Assembly: GCA_003151895.1 (NCBI GenBank)
Contig: PLYX01000207.1
Span: 1 to 7,898, forward strand
Source of the DNA: Solirubrobacterales bacterium
GTDB lineage: Bacteria > Actinomycetota > Thermoleophilia > Solirubrobacterales > Solirubrobacteraceae
Direction: 5' to 3'
Length of the DNA: 7,898 bases
Shown one piece after another: positions 1 to 5,605 of this stretch. A program made the position numbers and the translations under genes. The notes under the pieces are model-generated. The model saw nothing but the letters and a program-made list of their open reading frames with translations, ran no database searches and was not told the origin of the DNA. Within the stretch, counting starts at the first letter, position 1. Every line of letters starts with the position of its first letter.

Positions 1-157
1 GCTCGAGCGCCGGCAGCGCGATGATGAGCGTACCCGAGTTGGTGGCGGCGAGCAGCATGCCGAGGCTCGTGCATGAGAGCGCCCACCACTTGTAGTTCTC
101 ATGGTCGGCATGAACGCCGAGGCGAGTTTTTGAACTTGACGTGAACGTAAAGATCAC
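1..157 (-). CDS. MFS exporter, DHA2 (EmrB/QacA-like) family, N-terminal fragment
   Basis: Only the first 52 or so codons are in the window; the gene runs off the left edge. Read on the minus strand, the frame contains NYKWWALSCTSLGMLL and then SGTLIIALPALE. This is the typical first transmembrane helix and following loop of 14-helix drug:proton antiporters of the MFS DHA2 family, and actinobacterial members have almost the same opening. From the family, the protein would use the proton gradient to export small toxic compounds across the cytoplasmic membrane. The start is uncertain. The conserved part begins near residue 15-20 (positions about 100-115), but no ATG, GTG or TTG lies just before it. 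The nearest in-frame starts are GTG at 157 and ATG at 196, and the second would overlap the divergent msrB start. Neither has a visible Shine-Dalgarno sequence. Family assignment is good; the start is weak. Confidence 0.72.
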   Translation of the reverse strand, partial: MIFTFTSSSKTRLGVHADHENYKWWALSCTSLGMLLAATNSGTLIIALPALE

Positions 158-194
158 GATAGCAGCGCCCGCGGGGCTGCTAGAACACTCGATC
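130..194. promoter_or_regulatory. Divergent promoter region between MFS exporter and msrB
   Basis: A short AT-richer stretch separates the two divergent genes. On the plus strand TTGACG (136-141) is a good -35 match. The best -10 at a normal distance is only a weak ATAGCA/GATAGC near 158-164. A second weak hexamer, TAGAAC (181-186), lies at the distance expected for leaderless initiation at the msrB ATG. GAAC occurs twice, at 132-135 and 143-146, on either side of TTGACGT. Promoter placement is inferred only from these hexamers. Confidence 0.3.
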
Positions 195-626
195 ATGACC
201 GACCCGCAGCCGGCCAAGTCCGAGCAGCAATGGCGTGAGGAACTCACGCCGGAGCAGTACGAGGTGCTGCGCCGAGCCGGCACCGAGCCGCCGTTCACGG
301 GCGAGTATGTCTACAACAAGGACTCGGGATCCTACCGGTGCGCGGGCTGCGGCAGCGAGCTGTTCGGCTCGGACACGAAGTTCGAGTCGGGCACGGGCTG
401 GCCGAGCTTCACCGAGCCAACGATCGCCGAGGCGGTCGAGCTGCGAGGAGACAACAGCCTGTTCACATCGTGCCCTTTGGGTATGCGCCGCACCGAGGTC
501 GTGTGCCGCCGTTGCGGCGGCCACCTCGGCCACGTCTTCGACGACGGTCCGGGTCCGACCGGCCAACGCTTCTGCATCAACTCGGCGGCGCTCGCGTTCG
601 AGCCCGAGTCTGACGGCCAACCGTAG
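195..626 (+). CDS. msrB: Peptide-methionine (R)-S-oxide reductase MsrB
   Basis: Reduces the R epimer of methionine sulfoxide in oxidised proteins back to methionine in the cytoplasm, with thioredoxin as usual reductant. The 143-residue product covers a whole single-domain MsrB. Visible hallmarks are the zinc-binding pairs C49-x2-C52 (YRCAGCGSELF) and C104-x2-C107 (VVCRRCGGHLGH), the substrate-pocket motif SGTGWPSF (65-72), HVFDDGPGPTGQRFC, and the catalytic cysteine C127 in RFCINSAAL. C93, in the loop SCPLGMRRTEV, is the only other cysteine and could be the resolving residue; that is inference. The open frame reaches back to a GTG at 141, but ATG 195 is chosen because MTDPQPAKSEQQWREELTPE is a typical MsrB start. 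No clear ribosome binding site precedes it. The next gene begins 13 bases downstream, so co-transcription is likely. Confidence 0.95.
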   Translation: MTDPQPAKSEQQWREELTPEQYEVLRRAGTEPPFTGEYVYNKDSGSYRCAGCGSELFGSDTKFESGTGWPSFTEPTIAEAVELRGDNSLFTSCPLGMRRTEVVCRRCGGHLGHVFDDGPGPTGQRFCINSAALAFEPESDGQP

Positions 627-639
627 ACTGGCACGCGCC

Positions 640-954
640 ATGGTCATGATGGACCGCGCCAAGCATCTGTCCGAGCCGCTGCGCTGGACGCGCGCCGGGC
701 GGGTCGCCGTGATCGCATCGGCGACATTGCTGCTGGCAGCTGTGATCGTGCTGGCGGTGCTCGCGCTGACGAGTGCCCCGATTGAGCGGCCGGGGTGCAT
801 CACGTTGACGTTCGCGAGCACCGTCGGCGGCGCCACCATCCACTATTGCGGCGCCGACGCGCGTGCGCGCTGCGCCGCACCTCACACGTTGCCGGTCAGC
901 CCGAGCACGCTCGCCGAAGCCTGCCGCAAGGCGGGCTATCCGTTCGGCGCCTAG
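640..954 (+). CDS. Small single-pass membrane protein with four-cysteine extracytoplasmic domain
   Basis: I do not recognise a named family. The 104-residue product has a short basic cytoplasmic N-terminus (residues 1-21, rich in R and K), one strong transmembrane helix (about 22-44, VAVIASATLLLAAVIVLAVL), and a 60-residue domain predicted to be outside the membrane. That domain has exactly four cysteines, C53, C70, C78 and C95, in the pattern GCITLTFASTVGGATIHYC, then ARARC and EACRKAGYPFG. The even number and spacing suggest two disulfides. The coding call rests on the positive-inside topology, the cysteine pattern and the 13-base gap after msrB. ATG codons at 640, 646 and 649 are all in frame, so the start is uncertain by three residues. 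An exported disulfide protein next to a methionine sulfoxide reductase hints at an oxidative setting, but no function can be assigned. Confidence 0.68.
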   Translation: MVMMDRAKHLSEPLRWTRAGRVAVIASATLLLAAVIVLAVLALTSAPIERPGCITLTFASTVGGATIHYCGADARARCAAPHTLPVSPSTLAEACRKAGYPFGA

Positions 955-1004
955 CGTCCAGATCAGAAAAACACGTTCTCACCACGATCTTCACGCCACC
1001 GACT

Positions 1005-1038
1005 GCCGCCGCGTCTGTAGTGCGCCTGTTGCGGCGGC
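1005..1038. terminator. GC-rich hairpin in convergent gap, possible bidirectional terminator
   Basis: GCCGCCGC (1005-1012) pairs perfectly with GCGGCGGC (1031-1038) around an 18-base loop. It lies in the 92-base gap between the small membrane protein gene (ending 954) and the convergent toxin gene (ending 1047). There is no T-run on either strand, and the loop is long, so it is a weak candidate. The rest of the gap shows nothing recognisable. Confidence 0.3.
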
Positions 1039-1046
1039 CCGGCCGG

Positions 1047-1406
1047 CTACAGCCAGTCCTCGCCGTTGACGAGGTCGCTCTCCCCGGGGTGGGCGGCGAG
1101 CTTCTGTTCGAGCGCCGCGACGATCCGACCGGTGTCGGCTCTTGTGCGGCGGTATGAGCCGGGCATGAACACCATGCCGTAATCACCGGCGCCTCCCGGA
1201 ACGATCGCCTCGTAGTGCAACGGCCGCATGTCGAGGAGGTTGTCGGTGACGATGGCTCTGCGCTCGCGCCGGGCGAGCTCGATGACTTGTGGGTCGTCAT
1301 AAGCGTGCCACTCAGGGTGCTCCTTGATCGCCTGCACGTCGTGGCCGTGGTCGCGCAGCTTGCGCGCGACCACCGGCGAGAGCATCTCGTCGAGCAGCAG
1401 CCTCAC
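1047..1406 (-). CDS. DUF5615 PIN-like toxin of a type II toxin-antitoxin pair
   Basis: The 119-residue product begins RLLLDEMLSPVVARKLRDHG and continues with HDV, DDPQVIELARRERRAIVTDN and LLD. This is the signature of the small DUF5615 (PIN-like, COG4634-type) proteins, which are predicted RNA-cleaving toxins. Acidic residues placed like the PIN metal site are D6, E7, D38, D55 and D59. From the family, it should cleave RNA and inhibit growth unless bound by its antitoxin; the RNA target cannot be read from sequence. It starts at GTG (1406), and that codon shares the four bases GTGA with the antitoxin stop. Translation is therefore probably coupled, with the antitoxin made first. The C-terminal third, from about residue 72 (GGAGDYGMVFMPGSYRRTRA), is typical of the longer members. 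Family call is strong; toxicity is inferred. Confidence 0.85.
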   Translation of the reverse strand: MRLLLDEMLSPVVARKLRDHGHDVQAIKEHPEWHAYDDPQVIELARRERRAIVTDNLLDMRPLHYEAIVPGGAGDYGMVFMPGSYRRTRADTGRIVAALEQKLAAHPGESDLVNGEDWL

Positions 1407-1816
1407 TGGGCAAGGGCCTTGCGGCCGGCGAGGAAGGCGGCATGGGTCTCCAGTGCCTCCCTGCGGTTGCGCTCGATGCGCTCCTCGATCTCCTTCGGGT
1501 AGGACCCGTAGTAGGCGGCGGCTGCCTGCACGAGCCCCAGGGGCAACTCCAGGTACGCGGCGGTCTCCCGCAGGTCACCGTCATTGTCGTGTGCGACCGC
1601 AACGACCTCCCACACGTCCGGGCCGCCGATCAGGCGCGCTCGGCGGCCGGCCGGACCGTCGGCGTAGCGCACCAGCGGATGGTCGTCCATACGCAGGCCC
1701 TCCTCCACATAGCGCTGGGCGAGCGTACGCGGCGCCATGCTGGAACGACCCGCGCGATCGGCCAGCCGCCCTATGGTTCGCTCGGGAAGCCGGATGCTCA
1801 ACGGTGTCGCGCTCAT
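1403..1816 (-). CDS. Antitoxin with ribbon-helix-helix N-terminus and DUF433-like C-terminus
   Basis: The 137-residue product lies directly upstream of the DUF5615 toxin and ends inside the toxin's start codon. The N-terminus, TPLSIRLPERTIGRLADRAG (4-23), reads like a ribbon-helix-helix DNA-binding strand and first helix, with the second helix near residues 28-41. From about residue 46, HPLVRYADGPAGRRARLIGG, WEVV and LPLGLVQAAAAYYGSYPKEI resemble a DUF433 (COG2442) domain: the hPli strand, the G-R-x-A-R-L-I-G-G turn and a C-terminal helix. COG2442 proteins are known genomic partners of COG4634 toxins. It should bind and neutralise the toxin and repress the operon. The start at ATG 1816 has no Shine-Dalgarno sequence, and a TACGTT hexamer ends 8 bases before it, so leaderless initiation is plausible. 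The operator lies against the start codon. Confidence 0.82.
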   Translation of the reverse strand: MSATPLSIRLPERTIGRLADRAGRSSMAPRTLAQRYVEEGLRMDDHPLVRYADGPAGRRARLIGGPDVWEVVAVAHDNDGDLRETAAYLELPLGLVQAAAAYYGSYPKEIEERIERNRREALETHAAFLAGRKALAQ

Positions 1817-1846
1817 GTAGCGTAACGTAGCACAACGCGCTACGTT
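1817..1846 (-). promoter_or_regulatory. Palindromic operator/promoter of the toxin-antitoxin operon
   Basis: On the plus strand AACGTAGC (1824-1831) and GCTACGTT (1839-1846) form a perfect 8-bp inverted repeat around ACAACGC. A third copy of the core, GTAGC at 1817-1821, lies exactly 10 bp before the GTAGC at 1827-1831, one helical turn apart. Ribbon-helix-helix repressors typically bind such 10-bp-spaced half-sites. The whole element abuts the antitoxin ATG. On the minus strand the hexamer TACGTT (1829-1824) sits where the -10 of a leaderless transcript would be. Repressor binding would then block the promoter directly. The repeats are seen; binding is inferred. Confidence 0.6.
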
Positions 1847-1849
1847 CAG

Positions 1850-2091
1850 TGGCTGACGATGCGTGACTTATTCCGCGCTGCTAGACACGGGCGGCGCTGG
1901 CATGGCTCGCCCGTCCCGGAGCCCTCCGCCGCGTCTAGACAAATGTCGAAAGGGATCGCCCCAGCGTTGGCCACGTTGTCCCTACCGGCGGCGTGCGATG
2001 GCCGTTTTCATATCCGGACTGCATCGGCAGGCTCTCGCCCGAACCTCGGGGGAGCGTCATCACGTACACAACCGAAGGGAAACAGAGGCAC
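1850..2091 (+). other. Long amt upstream region with potential secondary structure
   Basis: These 242 bases lie between the divergent toxin-antitoxin operon and amt, and I see no convincing gene. CTAGAC (1881-1886) can pair with GTCTAG (1933-1938). Directly inside it ACGGGCG (1887-1893) pairs with CGCCCGT (1908-1914) over a 14-base loop. Alternatively GCGGCG (1891-1896) pairs with CGCCGC (1927-1932), extending the outer stem. These inner pairings are mutually exclusive. CTAGACA also occurs as a direct repeat at 1881 and 1935, and GTCTAGAC (1933-1940) is a perfect palindrome. Near the gene, GAAGGGA (2074-2080) and AGAGG (2084-2088) are the only ribosome-binding candidates for ATG 2092. No confident promoter hexamers or nitrogen-regulator site were found. 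Confidence 0.35.
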
Positions 2092-3522
2092 ATGCCCGAA
2101 AAATGGGTTCCATACCTCGAAGGGGCGCATCAGTGGCTGAACCCGGGAGATAACGCCTGGCAGCTCACCGCCGCGACCCTGGTCGGCCTGATGAGCATTC
2201 CCGGCCTTGCGATCCTCTATGGCGGCGTGATGCAGAAGCGCTGGTCGGTGAACAGCATGATGCTCACGTTCGTCGCCTTCGCGCTCGTGCTCGTCGCCTG
2301 GGTGCTGTGGGCGTTCAAGATGGGCTTCGGCAACCCGATCGCCCACTCGGGCTCCGGCCTATTCGGGACCAAAGGATTCCTTGGCACTGCATGGGGCACG
2401 CCGGGAAGCGTTCTGGGGCACGCTGCGGAGCAGAGTGAAGCCATCATCCCGTCCATCAAGGTTGGGCCTCCGTTCCACTTCCCGCAGGCCTCGCTCGTGT
2501 ACTTCCAGTTCGTGTTCGCGGGGATCACACCGATCTTGATGCTTGGCTCGGTCCTCGGGCGCATCAACTTCAAGGCGTGGATCCCGTTCGTGCTGCTGTG
2601 GATCACGTTCGTGTACACGGTCAACGCGTTCCTGATCTGGGGTGGCGGCTACTTTGCCGCGCACGGCGCCGTTGACTACTCGGGTGGCTATGTCATCCAC
2701 CTGGCGGCCGGAATCTCCGGGTTCGTCGCGGCAGCGGTCATCGGGCCGCGTCTGCAGCGAGACAGAGAGGTCGACGCTCCGAACAATCTGCTGATGGTGG
2801 CTGCCGGCGCGGGCCTTCTGTGGCTTGGCTGGAACGGCTTCAACGGCGGGGACTCCTACTACGCGGGCGCCAACGCCTCCGTGGCGGTTCTCAACACGAA
2901 CCTCTGCACGGCCGTGGCGATGCTCGTGTGGATCGCTTGGGATTACATCTTCCGCGACAAGCCGTCTCTGCTCGGCTCCGTCAACGGGATGATCACCGGG
3001 CTGGTGGCGATCACTCCGGCGGCCGGCTTCGTCAACGGCTACGGGGCGATCGTCATCGGGGTCGTGGCCTCCACGATCGTGTGGATGGCGATCCGGTTCC
3101 TCTCTCGCGCGCCGGTGTTCCGGAGCGTGGACGACACGCTGGGGGTGATCTATACGCACGGGATCGCGGGTCTCACGGGCGGTCTGATGGTCGGGCTGCT
3201 CGCCGATCCGAACATCATCGAGTACATCGGCGTGGGCAGTACGCCCAGCATCTTCGCCGAAGGCGCCATCCACGGCCACTGGGCGCTGTTGCGCTGGCAG
3301 GCCGAGGCCGCGCTGTTCGTGATCGCGTTCAGCGGCATCATGACGTTCATCCTGCTGAAGATCGTCGGGATATTCGTCCCATTGCGGCTCTCGGACGAGG
3401 AGCTCGAGATCGGCGATCACGCGATCCACGGCAACGAGGTCTACCCCTCGGACGTGCCGACGCTGGGTGGCCCGCACGCCCCGAGCTGGCAGCCCGCGGC
3501 GCCGGCGGGCGGCGCCGCGTAG
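2092..3522 (+). CDS. amt: Ammonium transporter, Amt/MEP/Rh family
   Basis: Membrane channel-like transporter that takes up ammonium as part of nitrogen assimilation. The 476-residue product has about eleven hydrophobic helices. Residues that define the AmtB pathway are all present: the Phe gate pair F138/F142 (YFQFVFAGIT) and F250 (GWNGFNGGD), W183 in WGGG at the ammonium recruitment site, D195 in VDYSGG, and the pore histidines H203 (GGYVIHLAAG) and H356 (VIYTHGIAG). The cytoplasmic tail LRLSDEELEIGDHAIHGNEV matches the conserved Amt C-terminus, and is followed by a Pro/Ala-rich end. The frame is open from 1993, but ATG 2092 is preferred: the upstream residues are not Amt-like, and GAAGGGA/AGAGG precede this codon. 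The loop between helices 2 and 3 is long (about residues 80-132). No PII (glnK) gene follows; the next gene is convergent. Confidence 0.95.
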   Translation: MPEKWVPYLEGAHQWLNPGDNAWQLTAATLVGLMSIPGLAILYGGVMQKRWSVNSMMLTFVAFALVLVAWVLWAFKMGFGNPIAHSGSGLFGTKGFLGTAWGTPGSVLGHAAEQSEAIIPSIKVGPPFHFPQASLVYFQFVFAGITPILMLGSVLGRINFKAWIPFVLLWITFVYTVNAFLIWGGGYFAAHGAVDYSGGYVIHLAAGISGFVAAAVIGPRLQRDREVDAPNNLLMVAAGAGLLWLGWNGFNGGDSYYAGANASVAVLNTNLCTAVAMLVWIAWDYIFRDKPSLLGSVNGMITGLVAITPAAGFVNGYGAIVIGVVASTIVWMAIRFLSRAPVFRSVDDTLGVIYTHGIAGLTGGLMVGLLADPNIIEYIGVGSTPSIFAEGAIHGHWALLRWQAEAALFVIAFSGIMTFILLKIVGIFVPLRLSDEELEIGDHAIHGNEVYPSDVPTLGGPHAPSWQPAAPAGGAA

Positions 3523-3603
3523 GACAAGTAAGGGCTCGGGCGGCGGCTGGGCCGAGAGGCTCAGTCGCCGTCGCGCTCTGTCGTCCGTCCGTCCGCTAGC
3601 ATT

Positions 3604-3622
3604 GCGATTGAGTATCAATCGC
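3604..3622. repeat. Perfect 19-bp palindrome in the amt/msrA convergent gap
   Basis: GCGATTGA and TCAATCGC form a perfect 8-bp inverted repeat separated by GTA. It is about 80 bases after the amt stop and just before the GC-rich hairpin at 3632. It is AT-richer than its surroundings and has a 3-base centre, so it looks more like a protein-binding dyad than a good RNA hairpin. It could also be a first part of the terminator region. Upstream, TCCG is repeated three times (3587-3598 region). Confidence 0.45.
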
Positions 3623-3631
3623 CTGCAGGTT

Positions 3632-3651
3632 CGGCCCGCTTCGGCGGGCCG
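3632..3651. terminator. Strong UUCG-loop hairpin, bidirectional terminator for amt and msrA
   Basis: CGGCCCGC (3632-3639) and GCGGGCCG (3644-3651) pair perfectly over 8 bp around TTCG, a very stable tetraloop. It lies between the convergent amt (stop 3522) and msrA (stop 3669) genes and can fold in either transcript. There is no U-tract, which is common for actinobacterial terminators. Of the hairpins in this window it is the most convincing terminator. Confidence 0.65.
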
Positions 3652-3668
3652 CGCTGCTTAAGTGCCCG

Positions 3669-4370
3669 TCAGGAGGTCGTCAAACCGACGGGGCAGGCGA
3701 CGCCCGTGCCGCCCAGGCCGCAATAACCACCGGGGTTCTTCTCCAAGTACTGCTGGTGGTGATCCTCGGCGTAATAGAACGGGTGTGCCGCGCCGCCCGG
3801 CTCGAGCTCGGTCGTTATCGGACCGTGGCCGCTTGCGCTGAGTACTTGCTGGTAGGCCTCGAGCGAGGCTTGCGCGGCCTCGTGTTGGGTCTCGTCCTCG
3901 TAGAGCACGATCGAGCGGTATTGCGTGCCGACGTCGTTACCTTGGCGCATTCCCTGCGTGGGATCGTGCCCCTCCCAGAACAGCCTCAACATCTCCTCGA
4001 AGCTGGTGGCCGCCGCATCGAACGCCACGAGCACCACCTCGGTGTGGCCCGTTCGCCCGCTGCACACCTCCTCGTAGGTCGGGTTGGGGGTCAGCCCGCC
4101 CGCGTAGCCCACGGCGGTCGTGTACATGCCGGGGGCCTGCCAGAAGATGCGCTCGGCGCCCCAGAAGCAGCCCATTCCGAACACGGCCCGCTCGACGCCT
4201 TCGGGGATCCGATCCCCGCCCGCCCGCAGTGGCGTGCCGAGCACGACATGGCGCTCGGCCACCACCATCGGCTGCTCGCGACCGATCGGAGATCGGAGGG
4301 ATCTCCGATCGGCCAGCAGCGCCTGGCCGTCCTGGACCATGCTCGTCTGGCGCGGTTTGAAGAGCAGCAC
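3669..4370 (-). CDS. msrA: Peptide-methionine (S)-S-oxide reductase MsrA
   Basis: Reduces the S epimer of methionine sulfoxide, free or in proteins, in the cytoplasm. The 233-residue product carries the MsrA signature FGMGCFWGAE with catalytic C68, then YAGG (89-92), the substrate-binding stretch GHTEVV (108-113), GNDVGTQYRS (144-153), and HHQQYLEKNPGGYCGLGGTG near the C-terminus. C217 (GYCGLGG) and C226 are the recycling cysteines that pass electrons to thioredoxin. About 60 residues precede the catalytic domain. The segment ERHVVLGTPL (39-48) before RAVFGMGCFWG is a normal feature of actinobacterial MsrA. Within this extension, residues 21-31 (DRRSLRSPIGR) are encoded by a perfect 12-bp inverted repeat (4282-4312) and may be an insertion. 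Start is GTG 4370; ATG 4340 (residue 11) is possible. Neither has a clear ribosome binding site. Confidence 0.94.
   Translation of the reverse strand: MLLFKPRQTSMVQDGQALLADRRSLRSPIGREQPMVVAERHVVLGTPLRAGGDRIPEGVERAVFGMGCFWGAERIFWQAPGMYTTAVGYAGGLTPNPTYEEVCSGRTGHTEVVLVAFDAAATSFEEMLRLFWEGHDPTQGMRQGNDVGTQYRSIVLYEDETQHEAAQASLEAYQQVLSASGHGPITTELEPGGAAHPFYYAEDHHQQYLEKNPGGYCGLGGTGVACPVGLTTS
4282..4312 (-). repeat. Perfect 12-bp inverted repeat inside the msrA coding sequence
   Basis: CCGATCGGAGAT (4282-4293) and ATCTCCGATCGG (4301-4312) are exact reverse complements, separated by 7 bases. CCGATCGG is itself a palindrome, and GATCGGA occurs twice in tandem. In the msrA mRNA this would form a stable hairpin roughly 60 bases after the GTG start, or roughly 30 bases after the alternative ATG. 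It encodes part of the non-catalytic N-terminal extension. Confidence 0.6.
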
Positions 4371-4479
4371 TGTGGCTCAGCCTAGCGCGCTCGCGAGTGT
4401 GCTCGAACGGCAAGGTTCGTTGTCGCCCGCCCTGCGCGCTCAAGCGCCTGCAGATCCAATCCGAAGATATAGGCAAGCG
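4371..4479. promoter_or_regulatory. Divergent intergenic region between msrA and the diguanylate cyclase gene
   Basis: This 109-base spacer must carry promoters for both genes. TATAGG (4468-4473), part of GATATAGG, ends 6 bases before ATG 4480 and would fit a leaderless transcript of the cyclase gene, but no good -35 stands at 17 bases. CTCGCGAG (4390-4397) is a palindrome, and CGAAC (4404-4408) faces GTTCG (4415-4419). No clear msrA promoter was identified. Confidence 0.3.
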
Positions 4480-5559
4480 ATGTCAAGAAGCCCATCTCAA
4501 TCGCTCTTGCAGGAAACGGGCCCGACGAAGGCCCGGTCGCCGCTTGCGCAAAGCGGCGCCGCGCTGGCGCGCTCGCTCGCCCGTCGCGTCGTGGCACGCC
4601 GGCCGTCGATCGCCTGGTCGCTGGCGTTGCTGTTCATGTTCAAGGGGCTCGTATGCCTGTTCGTCGTGGTCTTCCCGATCAGCCCCACCGAGCCGGTCGC
4701 GCTGCTCGGCGTCGCGGGCGCGATCGGCATCTCGAGCGCCACCGGCATATGGCTCCTCGCGCGGCGCATCCCCACGTTCGGCTTCGAACTGCTCGCGGCC
4801 GGCGGATCGCTTGTGACCAGTGGGGTGGTCGCGCACGCCACCACCCACGGGGGCATGATGATCGCGGCCTTCTCATACCCCTGGATCGCGATCTACTCGG
4901 CCCACTTCTTTGCGCGTCGCGCGGTGATCGCTCAAGGAGTGCTGATCTCAGTCGGCTTCGGCGTGGGCCTGCTGCTGGGCGGCCTGTCCCACATCGTCAT
5001 CTACTGGGTGATCGTGACGGTCACGATCTGGTCGATCTGCCTCGTGCTCGGCCATCTCAGCGAGAGCCTGCGCCGTCGAGCCGACACCGATCCGCTCACC
5101 GGGTTGCTCAACCGCAATGGTTTCATGGCGGCAGCCGTCCGCGAGCACGCGATCGCGCAGCGCAGCGGCAACAGGCTCACGCTTGCCGTGCTCGACCTCG
5201 ACGGCTTCAAGCAGATCAACGACCTGCGCGGGCACGTCGTTGGCGACCGGGTGCTCGCCGACCTCGGTCGCTCGTGGCGCGAGCGTTTGCGCGCGGGCGA
5301 CATCCTGGCGCGCCACGGGGGGGACGAGTTCGTGCTGCTGCTCCCCGCCACATCCCCTGAGAGCGCCGCCGTGGCGCTCGATCGTCTGCACGTCGAGGAT
5401 CTGCCCGTCACCTGGTCGGTGGGGATCGGCGAGTGGCTGGGAGGCGAGAGTCTCGGCGAGTGCATCGCGCGCGCCGACGCCGATCTCTACAGCGTCAAGA
5501 ACGCGCTGCGCCTCCGTGACGCACGCAGCCGCGTCGAGCCGCTGGTCAGATCGACCTGA
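4480..5559 (+). CDS. Membrane-anchored diguanylate cyclase (GGDEF domain)
   Basis: Makes the second messenger cyclic di-GMP from two GTP. The 359-residue product has a hydrophilic N-terminus (1-42), about six transmembrane helices (roughly 44-64, 73-94, 101-119, 127-144, 149-169, 172-192) and a cytoplasmic C-terminal GGDEF domain. The domain begins at DTDPLTGLLNRNGF (202-215) and includes the metal-binding LDLDGFKQIND (238-248) and GHVVGDRVL. The active-site loop is RHGGDEF (278-284), with the motif intact, so catalysis is expected. R271-A-G-D274 lies at the standard inhibitory-site position, six residues before the GGDEF loop, so product feedback is expected. No EAL domain or known sensor domain is present; the membrane part presumably senses an unknown signal. 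ATG 4480 is chosen because the long open frame upstream overlaps msrA. TlpA-like thioredoxin follows after 46 bases. Confidence 0.92.
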   Translation: MSRSPSQSLLQETGPTKARSPLAQSGAALARSLARRVVARRPSIAWSLALLFMFKGLVCLFVVVFPISPTEPVALLGVAGAIGISSATGIWLLARRIPTFGFELLAAGGSLVTSGVVAHATTHGGMMIAAFSYPWIAIYSAHFFARRAVIAQGVLISVGFGVGLLLGGLSHIVIYWVIVTVTIWSICLVLGHLSESLRRRADTDPLTGLLNRNGFMAAAVREHAIAQRSGNRLTLAVLDLDGFKQINDLRGHVVGDRVLADLGRSWRERLRAGDILARHGGDEFVLLLPATSPESAAVALDRLHVEDLPVTWSVGIGEWLGGESLGECIARADADLYSVKNALRLRDARSRVEPLVRST

Positions 5560-5605
5560 GCGCCGCACGTCCTTGGTCGGGGCTCGGTGATAAGTTCGCC
5601 AGGCG

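Noticed and set aside
180..839. Long minus-strand open frame opposite msrB and the small membrane protein
   Set aside because: It is the antisense shadow of msrB: Arg/Ala-rich composition, no recognisable domain, while the plus strand has all MsrB catalytic motifs.
2064..2090. Possible GlnR-type nitrogen-regulation site before amt (ACAAC-n6-GAAAC)
   Set aside because: Only part of the GTnAC-n6-GAAAC consensus is matched, and the site lies between the leader and the ribosome binding site, too close to the start codon to be convincing.
2359..3618. 419-codon minus-strand open frame opposite amt
   Set aside because: Very rich in R, D, H and P with no domain, typical antisense reading of a GC-rich membrane-protein gene; amt on the plus strand is unambiguous.
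4389..4419. CTCGCGAG palindrome and CGAAC/GTTCG repeat as an operator for msrA
   Set aside because: Both are short, GC-rich and expected by chance in this base composition; no link to promoter hexamers.
5573..5596. Promoter for the TlpA-like gene from TTGGTC and TAAGTT
   Set aside because: The spacer is only 12 bp, too short for a normal promoter; transcription from the upstream gene is simpler.
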